From NCBI GenBank assembly GCA_040081555.1, contig JBEBGG010000001.1, positions 5,656 to 69,655 of the forward strand: a DNA stretch of 64,000 bases. The letters run 5' to 3'. Both the position numbers and the translations under genes were made by a program. Positions 10,851 through 19,783 of the stretch are shown piece by piece. The first letter of the stretch is position 1. Every line of letters begins with the position of its first letter. The notes beneath the pieces were generated by a model, which saw nothing but the letters and a program-made list of their open reading frames with translations, made no database searches and was not told the origin of the DNA. The DNA is from CADEEX01 sp040081555. Lineage in GTDB: Bacteria; Acidobacteriota; Vicinamibacteria; Vicinamibacterales; CAVVIG01.

Positions 10851-12853
10851 CCCGGCGCGGCCGACTCCTGCGCCGCGTCATCGTCGCGGGCGCGGCCGTC
10901 GGGCTCGCGGGGGGCGGAGTGCTCGGATGGCTCGGTGTCCGGTACTCAGGCGCTGTCCGGACGCTCACGCGGGGTGTGGGCGACACCACATTCCTTTCAG
11001 CGGACGGGAAGCCCTGGTTTCGGCTCGACGAGATGCGACACGACGTGCCGCTGTCTGCGATCGCGGCAGATCTGCAGCATGCCGTCGTTGCCGTTGAAGA
11101 TCGCCGGTTCTATTTGCATCCGGGCATCGACCCCATCGGTGTGACACGAGCGATCGTCCGGGATCTGCGAGCGGGTGGAAAGGCCGAGGGCGGCAGCACG
11201 CTGACGCAGCAGCTTGCCCGTACGCTGTTTCTTTCCAACGCGCGCACGGCCGGTCGCAAGGTGAAGGAAGCGGCCATCGCGCTCACCATTGAGGTGCAGC
11301 TGACCAAGCCTCAGATTCTGGAGCTGTACCTCAATCGCATTTATCTGAGTGCGGGCGTCTACGGGGTGCAGGCGATGTCCGAGAGCCTGTTCCGCAAACC
11401 GGCGAGTGCCGTCACGTTGTCTGAGGCGGCGATGATCGCAGGGCTCATTCGTGCGCCGGCGACGCTCTCGCCGTGGACCAACTACGATGCGTCGATACGG
11501 CGCAGCCACGTGGTGCTGGCGCAGATGCGCCAGCAGGGATTCATCACTGCTGCGCAGGAGGCGGACGCGCGCGCGGCGCGTCCAGTGGTTCAGGCGTACA
11601 AGCGGGCCGCCGAAGGCGCGAGTGGTTGGGCGAAGGACTACCTGCGGCAGCAGTTTCGAAACGAGTTCGGCGGTGACCACCCACCGGACTGGACCGTGCA
11701 GACCACGTTCGATCGCCATCTGCAGTCGGTGGGTGAGCAGGCCGTCGCCAACGGTCTGAAGCGCGTCGGGCGGCCGGGGCTGCAGGCCGCGTTTGTGGCG
11801 ATTGACCCGCGGAACGGTCATATTCTGGCGATGGTCGGCGGGGCCGACTATCGCGCCAGCACGTTCAATCGGGCGGTGCGCTCGGAGCGGCAACCCGGGT
11901 CGGCCTTCAAGCCGCTGGTCTATGCGGCAGCGCTCGGGCACGGCTACTCGCCGGTCTCGATGCTCACGGGGCTGTCGCGGTCGTCGGCGCCCGGCGATCC
12001 CGAATGGGTGCCAAGGAACGCCTCGACGAGAGAAGTGGCCGATGCGCTGACCCTGCGCGACGCGCTCGCCGAATCCAACAACGCGGCCGCCGCGCTGCTC
12101 ATGCAGAAGCTGACGGCGCGGCCGGTGCTCGAGTTGGCCAACAACGCGGGCCTCGCCGGCCTGCCTGATGTGCCGTCCCTCGCACTAGGTACCGGCGAGG
12201 TAACGCCTCTGGCGCTGACCTCCGCTTACGCGGCATTCGTGAATGGCGGCGCTTGGTCCCTGCCACGGTCGGTCATGTCGGTCAGGGACGCGGAGGGCAG
12301 CGAGGTCTACGCAACGACCATCACGCAAAAGGTGGTGATGTCGCCTGGCGTCGCATACCAGATGGTCAGCATGTTGCGCGACGTCGTCGATCGGGGCACC
12401 GGCGTCTCAGCGCGGGCGCTAGGAGTGGCTGGGCCGGTGGGTGGAAAGACCGGCACGACCAACGACTATCACGATGCGTGGTTTGTCGGCTTCTCGACCG
12501 CGGTGGTGGCCGGCGTGTGGGTGGGGTTCGATACCCCTCAATCAATCGGCCGCGATGCCTATGGCGCGAGCATCGCACTGCCGATCTGGGCGGAGTTCAT
12601 GAAGAAGTCCGGATTGCCCGCGGCGGAGTTTCCACGGCCCGACGGGATTGAGCCGGTCGCGTTGTGCAGCCTGTCGCATGAGCGTCCTGTGGACGGTTGC
12701 CCGGTCTATACGGAGTACTTCAAGGACGGTGACCAGGTGCCGTCAGACCAGTGCCATGTGCATCAGGGGTCCTTGCGGCAGCAGGTGGCACGCGTTGTTG
12801 GCGGGTTTTTTAAGGAGATCGGCGGACGGCTGCGCGGAATCTTCGGGAGGTAG
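10847..12853 (+). CDS. Class A penicillin-binding protein (glycosyltransferase/transpeptidase)
   Basis: Bifunctional peptidoglycan synthase of 668 residues, PBP1A-like. An N-terminal signal-anchor helix (about 8-28) is followed by the GT51 glycosyltransferase domain, with the catalytic-Glu motif VEDRRFYLHPGID (about 81-93) and GGSTLTQQLARTLFL, and by a transpeptidase domain with SxxK in GSAFKP (about 351), the SNN motif of ESNNAAAAL and KTGTTND near 534. Cysteines in the C-terminal tail (CSLSHERPVDGC, then DQC) resemble the extension of other PBP1-type enzymes. The GTG start overlaps terC (GTGA), so the two are likely cotranscribed. Confidence 0.93.
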   Translation: MTRRGRLLRRVIVAGAAVGLAGGGVLGWLGVRYSGAVRTLTRGVGDTTFLSADGKPWFRLDEMRHDVPLSAIAADLQHAVVAVEDRRFYLHPGIDPIGVTRAIVRDLRAGGKAEGGSTLTQQLARTLFLSNARTAGRKVKEAAIALTIEVQLTKPQILELYLNRIYLSAGVYGVQAMSESLFRKPASAVTLSEAAMIAGLIRAPATLSPWTNYDASIRRSHVVLAQMRQQGFITAAQEADARAARPVVQAYKRAAEGASGWAKDYLRQQFRNEFGGDHPPDWTVQTTFDRHLQSVGEQAVANGLKRVGRPGLQAAFVAIDPRNGHILAMVGGADYRASTFNRAVRSERQPGSAFKPLVYAAALGHGYSPVSMLTGLSRSSAPGDPEWVPRNASTREVADALTLRDALAESNNAAAALLMQKLTARPVLELANNAGLAGLPDVPSLALGTGEVTPLALTSAYAAFVNGGAWSLPRSVMSVRDAEGSEVYATTITQKVVMSPGVAYQMVSMLRDVVDRGTGVSARALGVAGPVGGKTGTTNDYHDAWFVGFSTAVVAGVWVGFDTPQSIGRDAYGASIALPIWAEFMKKSGLPAAEFPRPDGIEPVALCSLSHERPVDGCPVYTEYFKDGDQVPSDQCHVHQGSLRQQVARVVGGFFKEIGGRLRGIFGR

Positions 12854-12880
12854 TCCCGGCCGTGGTGTCGCTCCTTTACG

Positions 12881-13276
12881 TCAGCCGCCTTCCTTCAGCT
12901 TCCTGAGTGCGCGCCGGTCTCGTTTGTCGGGCGCCTTGGCCGGCGTCGCGGCCCTGAACAGGCGCTCGGCGCGCCGCATCTCGATTTCTTCTGGCGTCGG
13001 CGGCGTGGTGAGGTCCTCGTACAGCGTGCGAGCGTCGGCTCGAGCGACGTGCTGGTCTGTGAGCCCGCGGACGAGCAGGCGTTGTTTGCGGCCGAACTGG
13101 CGCGAAATCAGCAGTTCGTCGCCGACCTTCAGCGCGCGATGCGCTTTCACGATATCGCCGTTCACCATCACCTTGCCCAGCTTGAGGGCCTGCTGCGCCT
13201 CGGAGCGCGTCTTGAACAGACACGACACATCGAGCCAGATATCAATGCGAACCGCGACGGGAGCAGGGGAGGGCAT
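12881..13276 (-). CDS. S4-domain RNA-binding protein, Hsp15 (HslR)-like
   Basis: The 131-residue product has an S4 RNA-binding domain at about residues 8-70 (IDIWLDVSCLFKTRSEAQQA and VMVNGDIVKAHRALKVGDEL) and a basic C-terminal tail rich in Arg and Lys. This matches the heat-shock protein Hsp15/HslR family, which binds stalled 50S subunits carrying nascent chain-tRNA. I selected the ATG at 13276 because the frame continues upstream only through sequence without coding character. It converges on the PBP gene with a 27-bp gap. Confidence 0.82.
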   Translation of the reverse strand: MPSPAPVAVRIDIWLDVSCLFKTRSEAQQALKLGKVMVNGDIVKAHRALKVGDELLISRQFGRKQRLLVRGLTDQHVARADARTLYEDLTTPPTPEEIEMRRAERLFRAATPAKAPDKRDRRALRKLKEGG

Positions 13277-13451
13277 GTAAGGTCGGCAGTTAATCGTCGT
13301 TGGTCGGTCTCGGTTTGCTGACTTCCGATCATACCGCCGCCCTTTCGTGTATAACTTCCGCGCCGCCCGCGGACATCCGCGGCATTCGGCCTGAGCCGTC
13401 CAGGCGGATGTGGCCGGCGACAGTCGGATCGACCTGGGGAGCCGAACCACG

Positions 13452-15137
13452 ATGTGGCAGCACAACTACCAGCCGATTGGCGGAAGCCTCGCGTTGTCCG
13501 CGGTCGTGGCCGCGATTCCAATTGTCTTGCTGGCGCTCATGCTCGGGGCCTGGCGCAAGCCTTCGTGGATGGCCTCCCTGTCGGCGCTGGGCTCGGCACT
13601 TGTGATCGCCCTGGCGGTCTACGGCATGCCCGCGCAGCTTGCGCTGGTCTCGGCGCTCTACGGCGCGGCTTACGGTCTATTTCCGATCGCGTGGGTCGTC
13701 TTCAGTTCAATCATGCTGTATCGGCTCGCCGTCGACACCGGCAAGTTCGAGATCATCAAGGACTCAGTCGGCGGGCTGACTGAGGATCGCCGGCTACAGG
13801 CAATGTTTATTGCCTTCTCGTTCGGCGCGTTCATCGAGGGAGCCGCCGGGTTTGGCGCGCCTGTGGCGGTGGCTGGCGCGATGCTCGCTGGCCTCGGCTT
13901 CGATCCGTTCTACGCCGCCGGTATCTGTCTCCTCGCCAACACGGCCCCGGTGGCCTTTGGCTCCATTGGTATCCCGGTGGTCACGCTGGCCAATGTGACA
14001 GGATTGCCGCTTCAGTCGCTCAGTGCGATGGTCGGCCGACTGTGCTCACTGATATCGGTGTTCATCCCTGGCTACCTGATCATGGTCATGGCGGGGCGAA
14101 AGGGCGCCATTGAGATCTGGCCGGCGATTGTGGCCTGCGGCGCGTCGTTTGCCGGCATGCAGTTTGTCGTCTCCAACTACATAGGTGCCGAACTCACTGA
14201 CATCGTCAGCGCCCTGACCTGCATCGTCGTGATGGTGGCGGTGCTGAAGCTGTGGAAGCCGAAATCGATCATGCGCCTCGAAGGCGACGGTGCAATGACG
14301 CTCGCTACGAAGCGTCACGACACAGCGACGGTATTTAGGGCGTGGCTACCGTACTTGCTGCTGGTCGTGTTCGTGTTGGCGTGGGGCGAGCCCTCCGTCA
14401 AGGGCGCCATCGACCGCTTCACCCATCGACTGCTGCCCGGGTGGCTGCCACGCAGCGCGACAACGCTGAACGGGTTGAATGTGCCGGGGCTGCACAACCT
14501 GATCACGCGCGTGCCGCCAGTCACGGCCGCACCGGCGGCCTATGGCGCGACCTTCACCTTCAACTGGCTGAGTGCCTCGGGCACAGCGTGCCTGTTGGCG
14601 ACGTTGACGGCGGCGCTGCTGATGGGGGGCGGACCGGGTCCTGTCGTCAGGGCCTACGTCTCGACCTTCAGACAGCTGAAGCTTGCGATGGTCACTATCG
14701 CGTCGATGCTCGGCCTGGCATATCTGATGAACTACTCGGGGATGACCTCCACGCTTGGTCTGATGCTCGCCTCGACGGGTGCAGCGTTTCCGTTCTTCAG
14801 TGCCGTTGTCGGTTGGCTCGGTGTGTTTCTCACCGGGAGCGATACATCGGCCAACGCGCTCTTCGGCAACCTTCAGGTCGTGACGGCCAACGCGCTCGGG
14901 CTGAACCCGATTCTCATGGCATCTGTGAATTCTGCGGCCGGCGTGATGGGGAAGATGATCTCGGTGCAGAGCATCGCGGTGGCCGTGGCGGCGACCGGAA
15001 TGACCGCGGCGGACGAGAGCCGTTTGTTCCGCTTCACCATCCGCCACAGCGTGCTACTGATGGTTGTGATGGGGCTCTTTTCGCTGTTTTTTGCCTACGT
15101 GGCGCCTGGGTGGGTGCCGGCCGCGCCTGTCAGGTAA
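13452..15137 (+). CDS. lldP: L-lactate permease (LctP family)
   Basis: A 561-residue polytopic transporter of the LctP/LldP family, which imports L-lactate (and glycolate) with protons. Visible family features are the N-terminal MWQHNYQP, the conserved FGAFIEGAAGFGAPVAVAGA segment (about 125-144), and the C-terminal GSDTSANALFGNLQ block with SVNSAAGVMGKMIS. About 13 hydrophobic helices are apparent. The ATG at 13452 is preceded by GGGGAG about 11 nt upstream; a GTG at 13410 is in frame but less likely. No lactate dehydrogenase gene is adjacent. Confidence 0.92.
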   Translation: MWQHNYQPIGGSLALSAVVAAIPIVLLALMLGAWRKPSWMASLSALGSALVIALAVYGMPAQLALVSALYGAAYGLFPIAWVVFSSIMLYRLAVDTGKFEIIKDSVGGLTEDRRLQAMFIAFSFGAFIEGAAGFGAPVAVAGAMLAGLGFDPFYAAGICLLANTAPVAFGSIGIPVVTLANVTGLPLQSLSAMVGRLCSLISVFIPGYLIMVMAGRKGAIEIWPAIVACGASFAGMQFVVSNYIGAELTDIVSALTCIVVMVAVLKLWKPKSIMRLEGDGAMTLATKRHDTATVFRAWLPYLLLVVFVLAWGEPSVKGAIDRFTHRLLPGWLPRSATTLNGLNVPGLHNLITRVPPVTAAPAAYGATFTFNWLSASGTACLLATLTAALLMGGGPGPVVRAYVSTFRQLKLAMVTIASMLGLAYLMNYSGMTSTLGLMLASTGAAFPFFSAVVGWLGVFLTGSDTSANALFGNLQVVTANALGLNPILMASVNSAAGVMGKMISVQSIAVAVAATGMTAADESRLFRFTIRHSVLLMVVMGLFSLFFAYVAPGWVPAAPVR

Positions 15138-15187
15138 CACGAGGTGTGTCGCGGTACGCCGCCGCAATCCGACCAAGTCATGAGATA

Positions 15188-15216
15188 TTGACGAGCGTTA
15201 AGACATGGGTGATAGC
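15188..15216 (+). promoter_or_regulatory. Possible promoter of Yip1-like gene
   Basis: TTGACG (15188-15193) is followed after 17 bp by GATAGC, a poor -10 box. A GGAGG Shine-Dalgarno lies at about 15226-15230, before the ATG at 15241. Confidence 0.35.
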
Positions 15217-15240
15217 TGCATGAGCCTGGAGGCGTGACGT

Positions 15241-16497
15241 ATGGGAATGGTTGATCGCGTCAAGAACATCTGCCTGAGTCCGAACACTGAGTGGCCTGTG
15301 ATTGCCGCAGAATCTGCGACGGCGGGGGGACTGATCACCGGGTACGCCTTGCCACTGATCGGAGTGAGTGCTATTGCAGGGTTCATCGGCAGCACGATGA
15401 TTGGGGTCTCCGTCTTTGGTTCGACGTACCGGACTGGCTTTGGGGCCGGACTCGTCGGTGCGGCCTTTTCTGTGATCGTCGGTGTCGTCGGACTGTTCAT
15501 CCTGTCGTTTCTGATCAACGCGCTTGCGCCGACCTTCGGCGGGCAGCAGGACAGCACGCAAGCGATGAAGGTGGCTGTGTATTCCTATACCCCGGCCTGG
15601 GTCGCCGGGATGCTCGGCATCATCCCGTTTCTCGGGATGCTGGCCATTCTCGGGGGCCTCTACGGCCTCTACCTGCTGTACCTCGGCCTACCGACATTGA
15701 TGAAATCGCCGGCGGACAAGTCCATGGGCTATACGGTGGTGGTCGTGGTGGCGGCAATCATCATCCAATTGGTACTCGGTGGCATCGTCGCAATGGCGGG
15801 GATCGGTGCGGTTGGCGCCGGTGTGCTCGGTGGGGCCGCCCTGGGAAGCGGTTCCTCATCGTCGGAGGACGTGCAGTTTGACAAGGACAGCCCGCTCGGC
15901 AAACTCCAGGAGCTCGGCAAGGCGATGGAGAAGAGCGGAAAGGAAATGGAGACCGCGCAGAACAGCGGCGACAGCGCTGCCGCCGCCGCAGCGGCCACCA
16001 ACATGCTCGGTACTCTCTTCGGCGGCGGCAAGAAAGTCGATCCACTCGAGCTTGATCAGCTCAAGGCCTTTATTCCCGACTCCTTCGCGGGGCTCGCCAA
16101 GGAAGGCTCAGGCCGCGCCGAGAAGAATGGGATGGGCGGCATGATGATCTCGAAGGCGGAGGCCAACTACGGCGAGGGTAGTCTCAAGAAGGCCAATCTG
16201 GAGATCACCGACGCGGGCGCCGCCAGCGGGCTGATGGGATTGGCCAGTTGGGCTGCGGCGGGATCCGTCAAGGAAGACGAGGACGGCTCAGAGAAGACGA
16301 CAAAGGTGGGAGGCAGGCTGGTACACGAGCGGCGATCCAAGAGCGGCACTGACGAGTACAGCGTCATGATCGCGGACCGCTTCATGGTCACGGCGAAGAG
16401 CTCCGACATGGACGTCGATGCGCTCAGGGCTGCCGTGTCGAAACTGGATCTCGCGAAGCTTGAATCGATGAAGGACGTCGGCGTTCAGAAGCCGTAG
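15241..16497 (+). CDS. Yip1-domain membrane protein with soluble C-terminal domain
   Basis: The first 200 residues hold five hydrophobic helices in the Yip1-like pattern (start MVDRVKNICLSPNTEW, and SYTPAWVAGMLGIIPFLG at about 115-132). Residues 205-418 are soluble and Ala/Lys/Glu-rich, with a low-complexity Gly/Ala linker and then a compact domain containing GGMMISKAEANYGEGSLKKA. Bacterial Yip1-like proteins have no firm function. The stop codon is only 2 bp from the stop of the convergent Rieske gene, so the 3' ends must overlap as transcripts. Confidence 0.78.
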   Translation: MGMVDRVKNICLSPNTEWPVIAAESATAGGLITGYALPLIGVSAIAGFIGSTMIGVSVFGSTYRTGFGAGLVGAAFSVIVGVVGLFILSFLINALAPTFGGQQDSTQAMKVAVYSYTPAWVAGMLGIIPFLGMLAILGGLYGLYLLYLGLPTLMKSPADKSMGYTVVVVVAAIIIQLVLGGIVAMAGIGAVGAGVLGGAALGSGSSSSEDVQFDKDSPLGKLQELGKAMEKSGKEMETAQNSGDSAAAAAAATNMLGTLFGGGKKVDPLELDQLKAFIPDSFAGLAKEGSGRAEKNGMGGMMISKAEANYGEGSLKKANLEITDAGAASGLMGLASWAAAGSVKEDEDGSEKTTKVGGRLVHERRSKSGTDEYSVMIADRFMVTAKSSDMDVDALRAAVSKLDLAKLESMKDVGVQKP

Positions 16498-16499
16498 GG

Positions 16500-16847
16500 T
16501 CAGACTGACGAAGTGGCTGTGTTTGACGGCGTCAGACACAGCAGCACTTCACCGTCTTCTATGCGCGTCTCGTAGGTGTGGACGCACGCCTTTTGGCTGC
16601 CAGGCCGCTCCACGCATCCGCTCTCGAGGTTGATCTTCCAGGAGTGCAGTCGGCACACGACGGTGTTGCCAGAGACGATGCCATCGCTCAGCGGGCCGCC
16701 CTGGTGGGGGCAGGCGTCATCGACCGCCAGGAACCGATCGCCGAGGTTGAAGACAGCCACGTCACGGTCGGCGAGAGCGACGGCCCGACCGGCCTGCGGT
16801 GGGATGTGCTCGCACGGTCCGATCCGAATCCATTGCCGTTGGTTCAC
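16500..16847 (-). CDS. Rieske [2Fe-2S] ferredoxin, NirD-like small protein
   Basis: A single 115-residue Rieske domain with both cluster-binding motifs, C46-P-H48 in ACPHQGGPL and C65-R-L-H68 in VCRLHSWKI; each contributes one Cys and one His to the 2Fe-2S cluster. It is the size of the nitrite reductase small subunit (NirD) or a dioxygenase ferredoxin, but no nitrite reductase large subunit or oxygenase is nearby, so its redox partner is unknown. The start is a GTG at 16847, supported by a strong GAGGAGGTGG ribosome-binding site just upstream on the minus strand. Confidence 0.88.
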   Translation of the reverse strand: MNQRQWIRIGPCEHIPPQAGRAVALADRDVAVFNLGDRFLAVDDACPHQGGPLSDGIVSGNTVVCRLHSWKINLESGCVERPGSQKACVHTYETRIEDGEVLLCLTPSNTATSSV

Positions 16848-16917
16848 TGCACCACCTCCTCGATCGTAGACCGGGTCCTTGATGGTTGCCAGCGCGAACG
16901 AGTCGTAGTTGTGGCGG

Positions 16918-17625
16918 TTACGCGACCGTCGAGATGAGGCCGCCGCGCTGGCGCTTGACGCGCATCGTGAGGAATTGCACGCCGACTTCCCAGCCATTCT
17001 GCGCTGCGGGCTTTTGATGCGCGCTGCGGACGATGGCAACCGCACTGCAGAACTCGGTTTCGATGAGGAGCCGATCATCGATGCCCACGGGGCTGGATGT
17101 GACAAACCGCATGCCGGCGAGCGAGACGTCCTGCGTGACACCGCGGCACGGCGCGTCGTTTGGGCTTGGGCGCGCGAAGACGACCATCATGTTGCGGGGC
17201 AGTCGCGCCAGCGCGCGTCTGGACTCTTCGTCGGTCTCAAATCGTTGCACGGGGTAGAGTGCTCCGCCACAGGACCGGCAGGCACTATCGGGGTGCCTCT
17301 CGTAACCAGTCTCGTAGGGCGTGCTACAGAAGGCGCACAGGGCGATGGAGGGGTCGGGCTGCGCGTCGCGAGGGGCTTGTGGGGTCGCGGCGGCCTGCGC
17401 TGGCGACTCCAGCGGTGTCTCCAGCCACTGGTCGTAAGCGGCTCGCCGGTCGGGATGGCCGAGGGTTCGAAACGCCTCGTTGATGAGCGTCGCAGTGGCG
17501 TGGTCGCCGCCCAGATCAGGATGCATCTTCAGCCGCTGCATGAGGGTGCGGTAGCTGACTTTGATGATCTCGTCTGGCGCGTCAGGGTGGACGTGCAGGA
17601 CACGGTAGTAGTCGCGGCGAGGCAT
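16918..17625 (-). CDS. J-domain / zinc-ribbon / PilZ fusion protein
   Basis: 235 residues with three recognisable parts. An N-terminal J-domain (DYYRVLHVHPDAPDE, HPD at 35-37, then LINEAFRTLGHPDRRAAYD) could stimulate an Hsp70. After a Pro/Ala linker, two CxxC knuckles (97-100 and 116-119) form a zinc ribbon. The C-terminal 100 residues look like a PilZ domain (DVSLAGMRF at 166-174, then a beta-rich stretch ending in GVQFLTM), the usual c-di-GMP receptor fold. The canonical RxxxR c-di-GMP motif before the DxSxxG motif is not clean, so ligand binding is unproven. I chose the ATG at 17625 (MPRRDYY). The Rieske gene follows on the same strand after 70 bp. Confidence 0.8.
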   Translation of the reverse strand: MPRRDYYRVLHVHPDAPDEIIKVSYRTLMQRLKMHPDLGGDHATATLINEAFRTLGHPDRRAAYDQWLETPLESPAQAAATPQAPRDAQPDPSIALCAFCSTPYETGYERHPDSACRSCGGALYPVQRFETDEESRRALARLPRNMMVVFARPSPNDAPCRGVTQDVSLAGMRFVTSSPVGIDDRLLIETEFCSAVAIVRSAHQKPAAQNGWEVGVQFLTMRVKRQRGGLISTVA

Positions 17626-17999
17626 CACCTGACGTGCTCCCGCTCGGCCTTTGCTGGAACCTTCACCTAGCGTGTATCGACCTCGCGGACGAAACCTTGA
17701 ACCGTCGTCGAGCACAGCGCGGGGCATCGTCTGTAACCTATTGTGTTCGAGCTACTTCGCTACCACGAGCCCTCTCCTTGAGGACGGTGACAATCGGCCG
17801 ATTGGGCGTTCCGGCTCCTCCCGGTTCGGGACGCGGTCAAGGCCCGTGGACGGCACGTCGCGCCCATCAGCGGGCCTGCTCACGTCCTTGACGTATGCTC
17901 GTCGCGGCTGCTTCCTCGCTCCGTCTCGGACCACGACGGACGGCGACGCGGGCCAGGCCCCATAGTGCGGGGCCTTTCGAACCTGAGGAGCGACGCGGA
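17626..17999. other. 374-bp divergent intergenic region
   Basis: The gap lies between the divergent J-domain/PilZ gene and a GT-C gene. It contains no supported ORF. The only clear structure is a 7-bp hairpin near its right end (17955-17975). TTGACG at 17888-17893 is a possible -35 box but has no convincing -10 partner. Confidence 0.6.
17955..17975 (+). promoter_or_regulatory. Leader hairpin upstream of GT-C gene
   Basis: AGGCCCC and GGGGCCT form a perfect 7-bp stem around the 7-nt loop ATAGTGC, followed by TT. It ends 24 bp before the GTG start at 18000 and just upstream of the GAGGAG Shine-Dalgarno. It could affect translation initiation or be a weak attenuator; no alternative structure was established. 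Confidence 0.35.
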
Positions 18000-19751
18000 G
18001 TGGTGAAGGACCAATCGCTGGCACGGCAGATTCAACGTCGCGGTCGGTGGCTCTTGACGCTGGTGGCGGCGGTTGAGGTTGGAACCGCGGCCTACGTCGC
18101 GCTGTTTGGCGGTTTCTTCGTCATGTTCGGCCCGCTGCGGGTGTCGGCGGGCGATCCGGTCCGGCCGTTTGTTCTCGGGGGCGTCAGCGCCTGCGCAGCG
18201 ATGGTGTTGCACGATGGCCACGCGCGCGATACGACGTGGAACTGGGTAGGGAGATGGTCGAGCGCGCTGGCCGTCGCTGCTGCGATCGCGACGCTGGCCG
18301 GAGCACTCGTGCTCGGCGCAACGGCGGCAGGCGCGTCCGACATGTATGGCTACGTCAGTCAGGCGGTGTTTCTGGCCGGTGGTCATGTTCGCATCGCCGA
18401 ACCGCTGGCCGTGATTGACCCGGCGATTGCGGCGGCGGCGTCTCCGCTCGGCTACCGGCTCTCGGGGCCCGATTCAATCGCCCCGATCTATTCGCCAGGC
18501 CTGCCGCTGCTGATGGTGCCGTTCTACTTCCTTGGTGGTGAACGCGGGGTTTACTACGTCGTGCCCATCCTGGGCGCCATCGCGGTCTGGCTGACCTTTG
18601 TGTTGGGCCGGCGGACGTGGGACGGTCGCGTCGGGTGCCTCGCGGCTGCCAGCCTCGCGTGCAGTCCAGTCTTTCTGCACCAGTTGTTTCTGCCGATGAG
18701 CGACGTGCCGGTGACGGCGCTCTGGCTTGCGGCGCTGGTGTGGGCGCTGTCGGACGGCGAGAGGGCACCGCTGCTGGCGGGACTCGCGTCGGCGGTGGCG
18801 CTCCTCATTCGTCCGAATCTCGTGCCAGTGGCGGCCGGCGTGGCGGCGCTGATCTGGCTCGAACGACGCCGGCTGTCCAGCCTCGCGGCCTTCGGACTCG
18901 GACTTCTGCCAGCGCCAATCGCCATCGGCGTTCTCTACAGCTCCTTGTACGGATCCGCGGTGTCGTCCGGTTACGGCTCACTGGCAACGCTGTTTCGTGT
19001 CGAGTGGCTCACGAGCAATGTTGCCGACTATTCGCGCCGCCTGGTGGAGACGCAATCGATGGTGATGGTGCTTGCGCCAGTCGCCCTCGCTATACGTCCC
19101 TCGGCCCGCATGTTCGCACTCGCGGTGTTCTGCCTGCTGGTTTGCGCCTGCTACGCCTTCTACGTTCCATTCGAGGGGTGGCACTACCTGCGGTTCTTGC
19201 TGCCGGCGATTCCTGTGTTCTTGATCATGACCGCGGGGGTGGTGGTGTGGAGCATCAACAGGCTCGCCGAAGCCTGGCGTGGCGCGACCTACGGCGCGGT
19301 GTGCGGCATGATGATGATCACCTATCTTCCAAACGCCCAACTGCACGGTGCGTTTCATGTGGGCAAGGACCAACGCCGGTACCTCTCGGTCGGGACCTTT
19401 CTGGGACGGCACCTACCGACCAACGCTCTGGTGCTGGCGGGCCTCCACAGTGGCAGCGTTCGTCTGTATGGACACCGGCCGACGCTGCTGTGGACACAGT
19501 TGGCGTCCACCGACCTCGACCGATCTGCAGCTCTCCTGACAGCGAAGGGGTACGCGTTGTATGTGCTGCTTGAACCCGACGAGGAGCGGGATTTTCGGCG
19601 GTGGTTCGCTTCGTCGAGCTCACTTGGCGCACTCGACTGGGGGCCAGAATACGAATACATGGGCCATCCAGGTGCCCGGGTGTACGCGTTGAAGAGAGAC
19701 GCGTCGGTGACGGCCGGGGCAGCGGTGCCCACGGTGATTCCGGAGTCGTGA
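18000..19751 (+). CDS. GT-C-type membrane glycosyltransferase
   Basis: A 583-residue polytopic membrane protein. The first large external loop contains SDMYGYVSQAVFLAGGHVRI and, later, IYSPGLPLLMVPFYFLGG, the D-x-x-Y plus SPGLP pattern shared with the other GT-C proteins of this window (39629, 48029, 60590). GT-C enzymes use polyprenyl-phosphate sugars as donors on the periplasmic side of the membrane; donor and acceptor here are unknown. About ten helices are followed by a soluble C-terminal domain of about 130 residues. GAGGAG lies 9 nt before the GTG at 18000; a second GTG follows immediately. Confidence 0.75.
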   Translation: MVKDQSLARQIQRRGRWLLTLVAAVEVGTAAYVALFGGFFVMFGPLRVSAGDPVRPFVLGGVSACAAMVLHDGHARDTTWNWVGRWSSALAVAAAIATLAGALVLGATAAGASDMYGYVSQAVFLAGGHVRIAEPLAVIDPAIAAAASPLGYRLSGPDSIAPIYSPGLPLLMVPFYFLGGERGVYYVVPILGAIAVWLTFVLGRRTWDGRVGCLAAASLACSPVFLHQLFLPMSDVPVTALWLAALVWALSDGERAPLLAGLASAVALLIRPNLVPVAAGVAALIWLERRRLSSLAAFGLGLLPAPIAIGVLYSSLYGSAVSSGYGSLATLFRVEWLTSNVADYSRRLVETQSMVMVLAPVALAIRPSARMFALAVFCLLVCACYAFYVPFEGWHYLRFLLPAIPVFLIMTAGVVVWSINRLAEAWRGATYGAVCGMMMITYLPNAQLHGAFHVGKDQRRYLSVGTFLGRHLPTNALVLAGLHSGSVRLYGHRPTLLWTQLASTDLDRSAALLTAKGYALYVLLEPDEERDFRRWFASSSSLGALDWGPEYEYMGHPGARVYALKRDASVTAGAAVPTVIPES

Positions 19752-19783
19752 ACGCGTCCGGGTGTGCCGGAGATTGAACGGGG

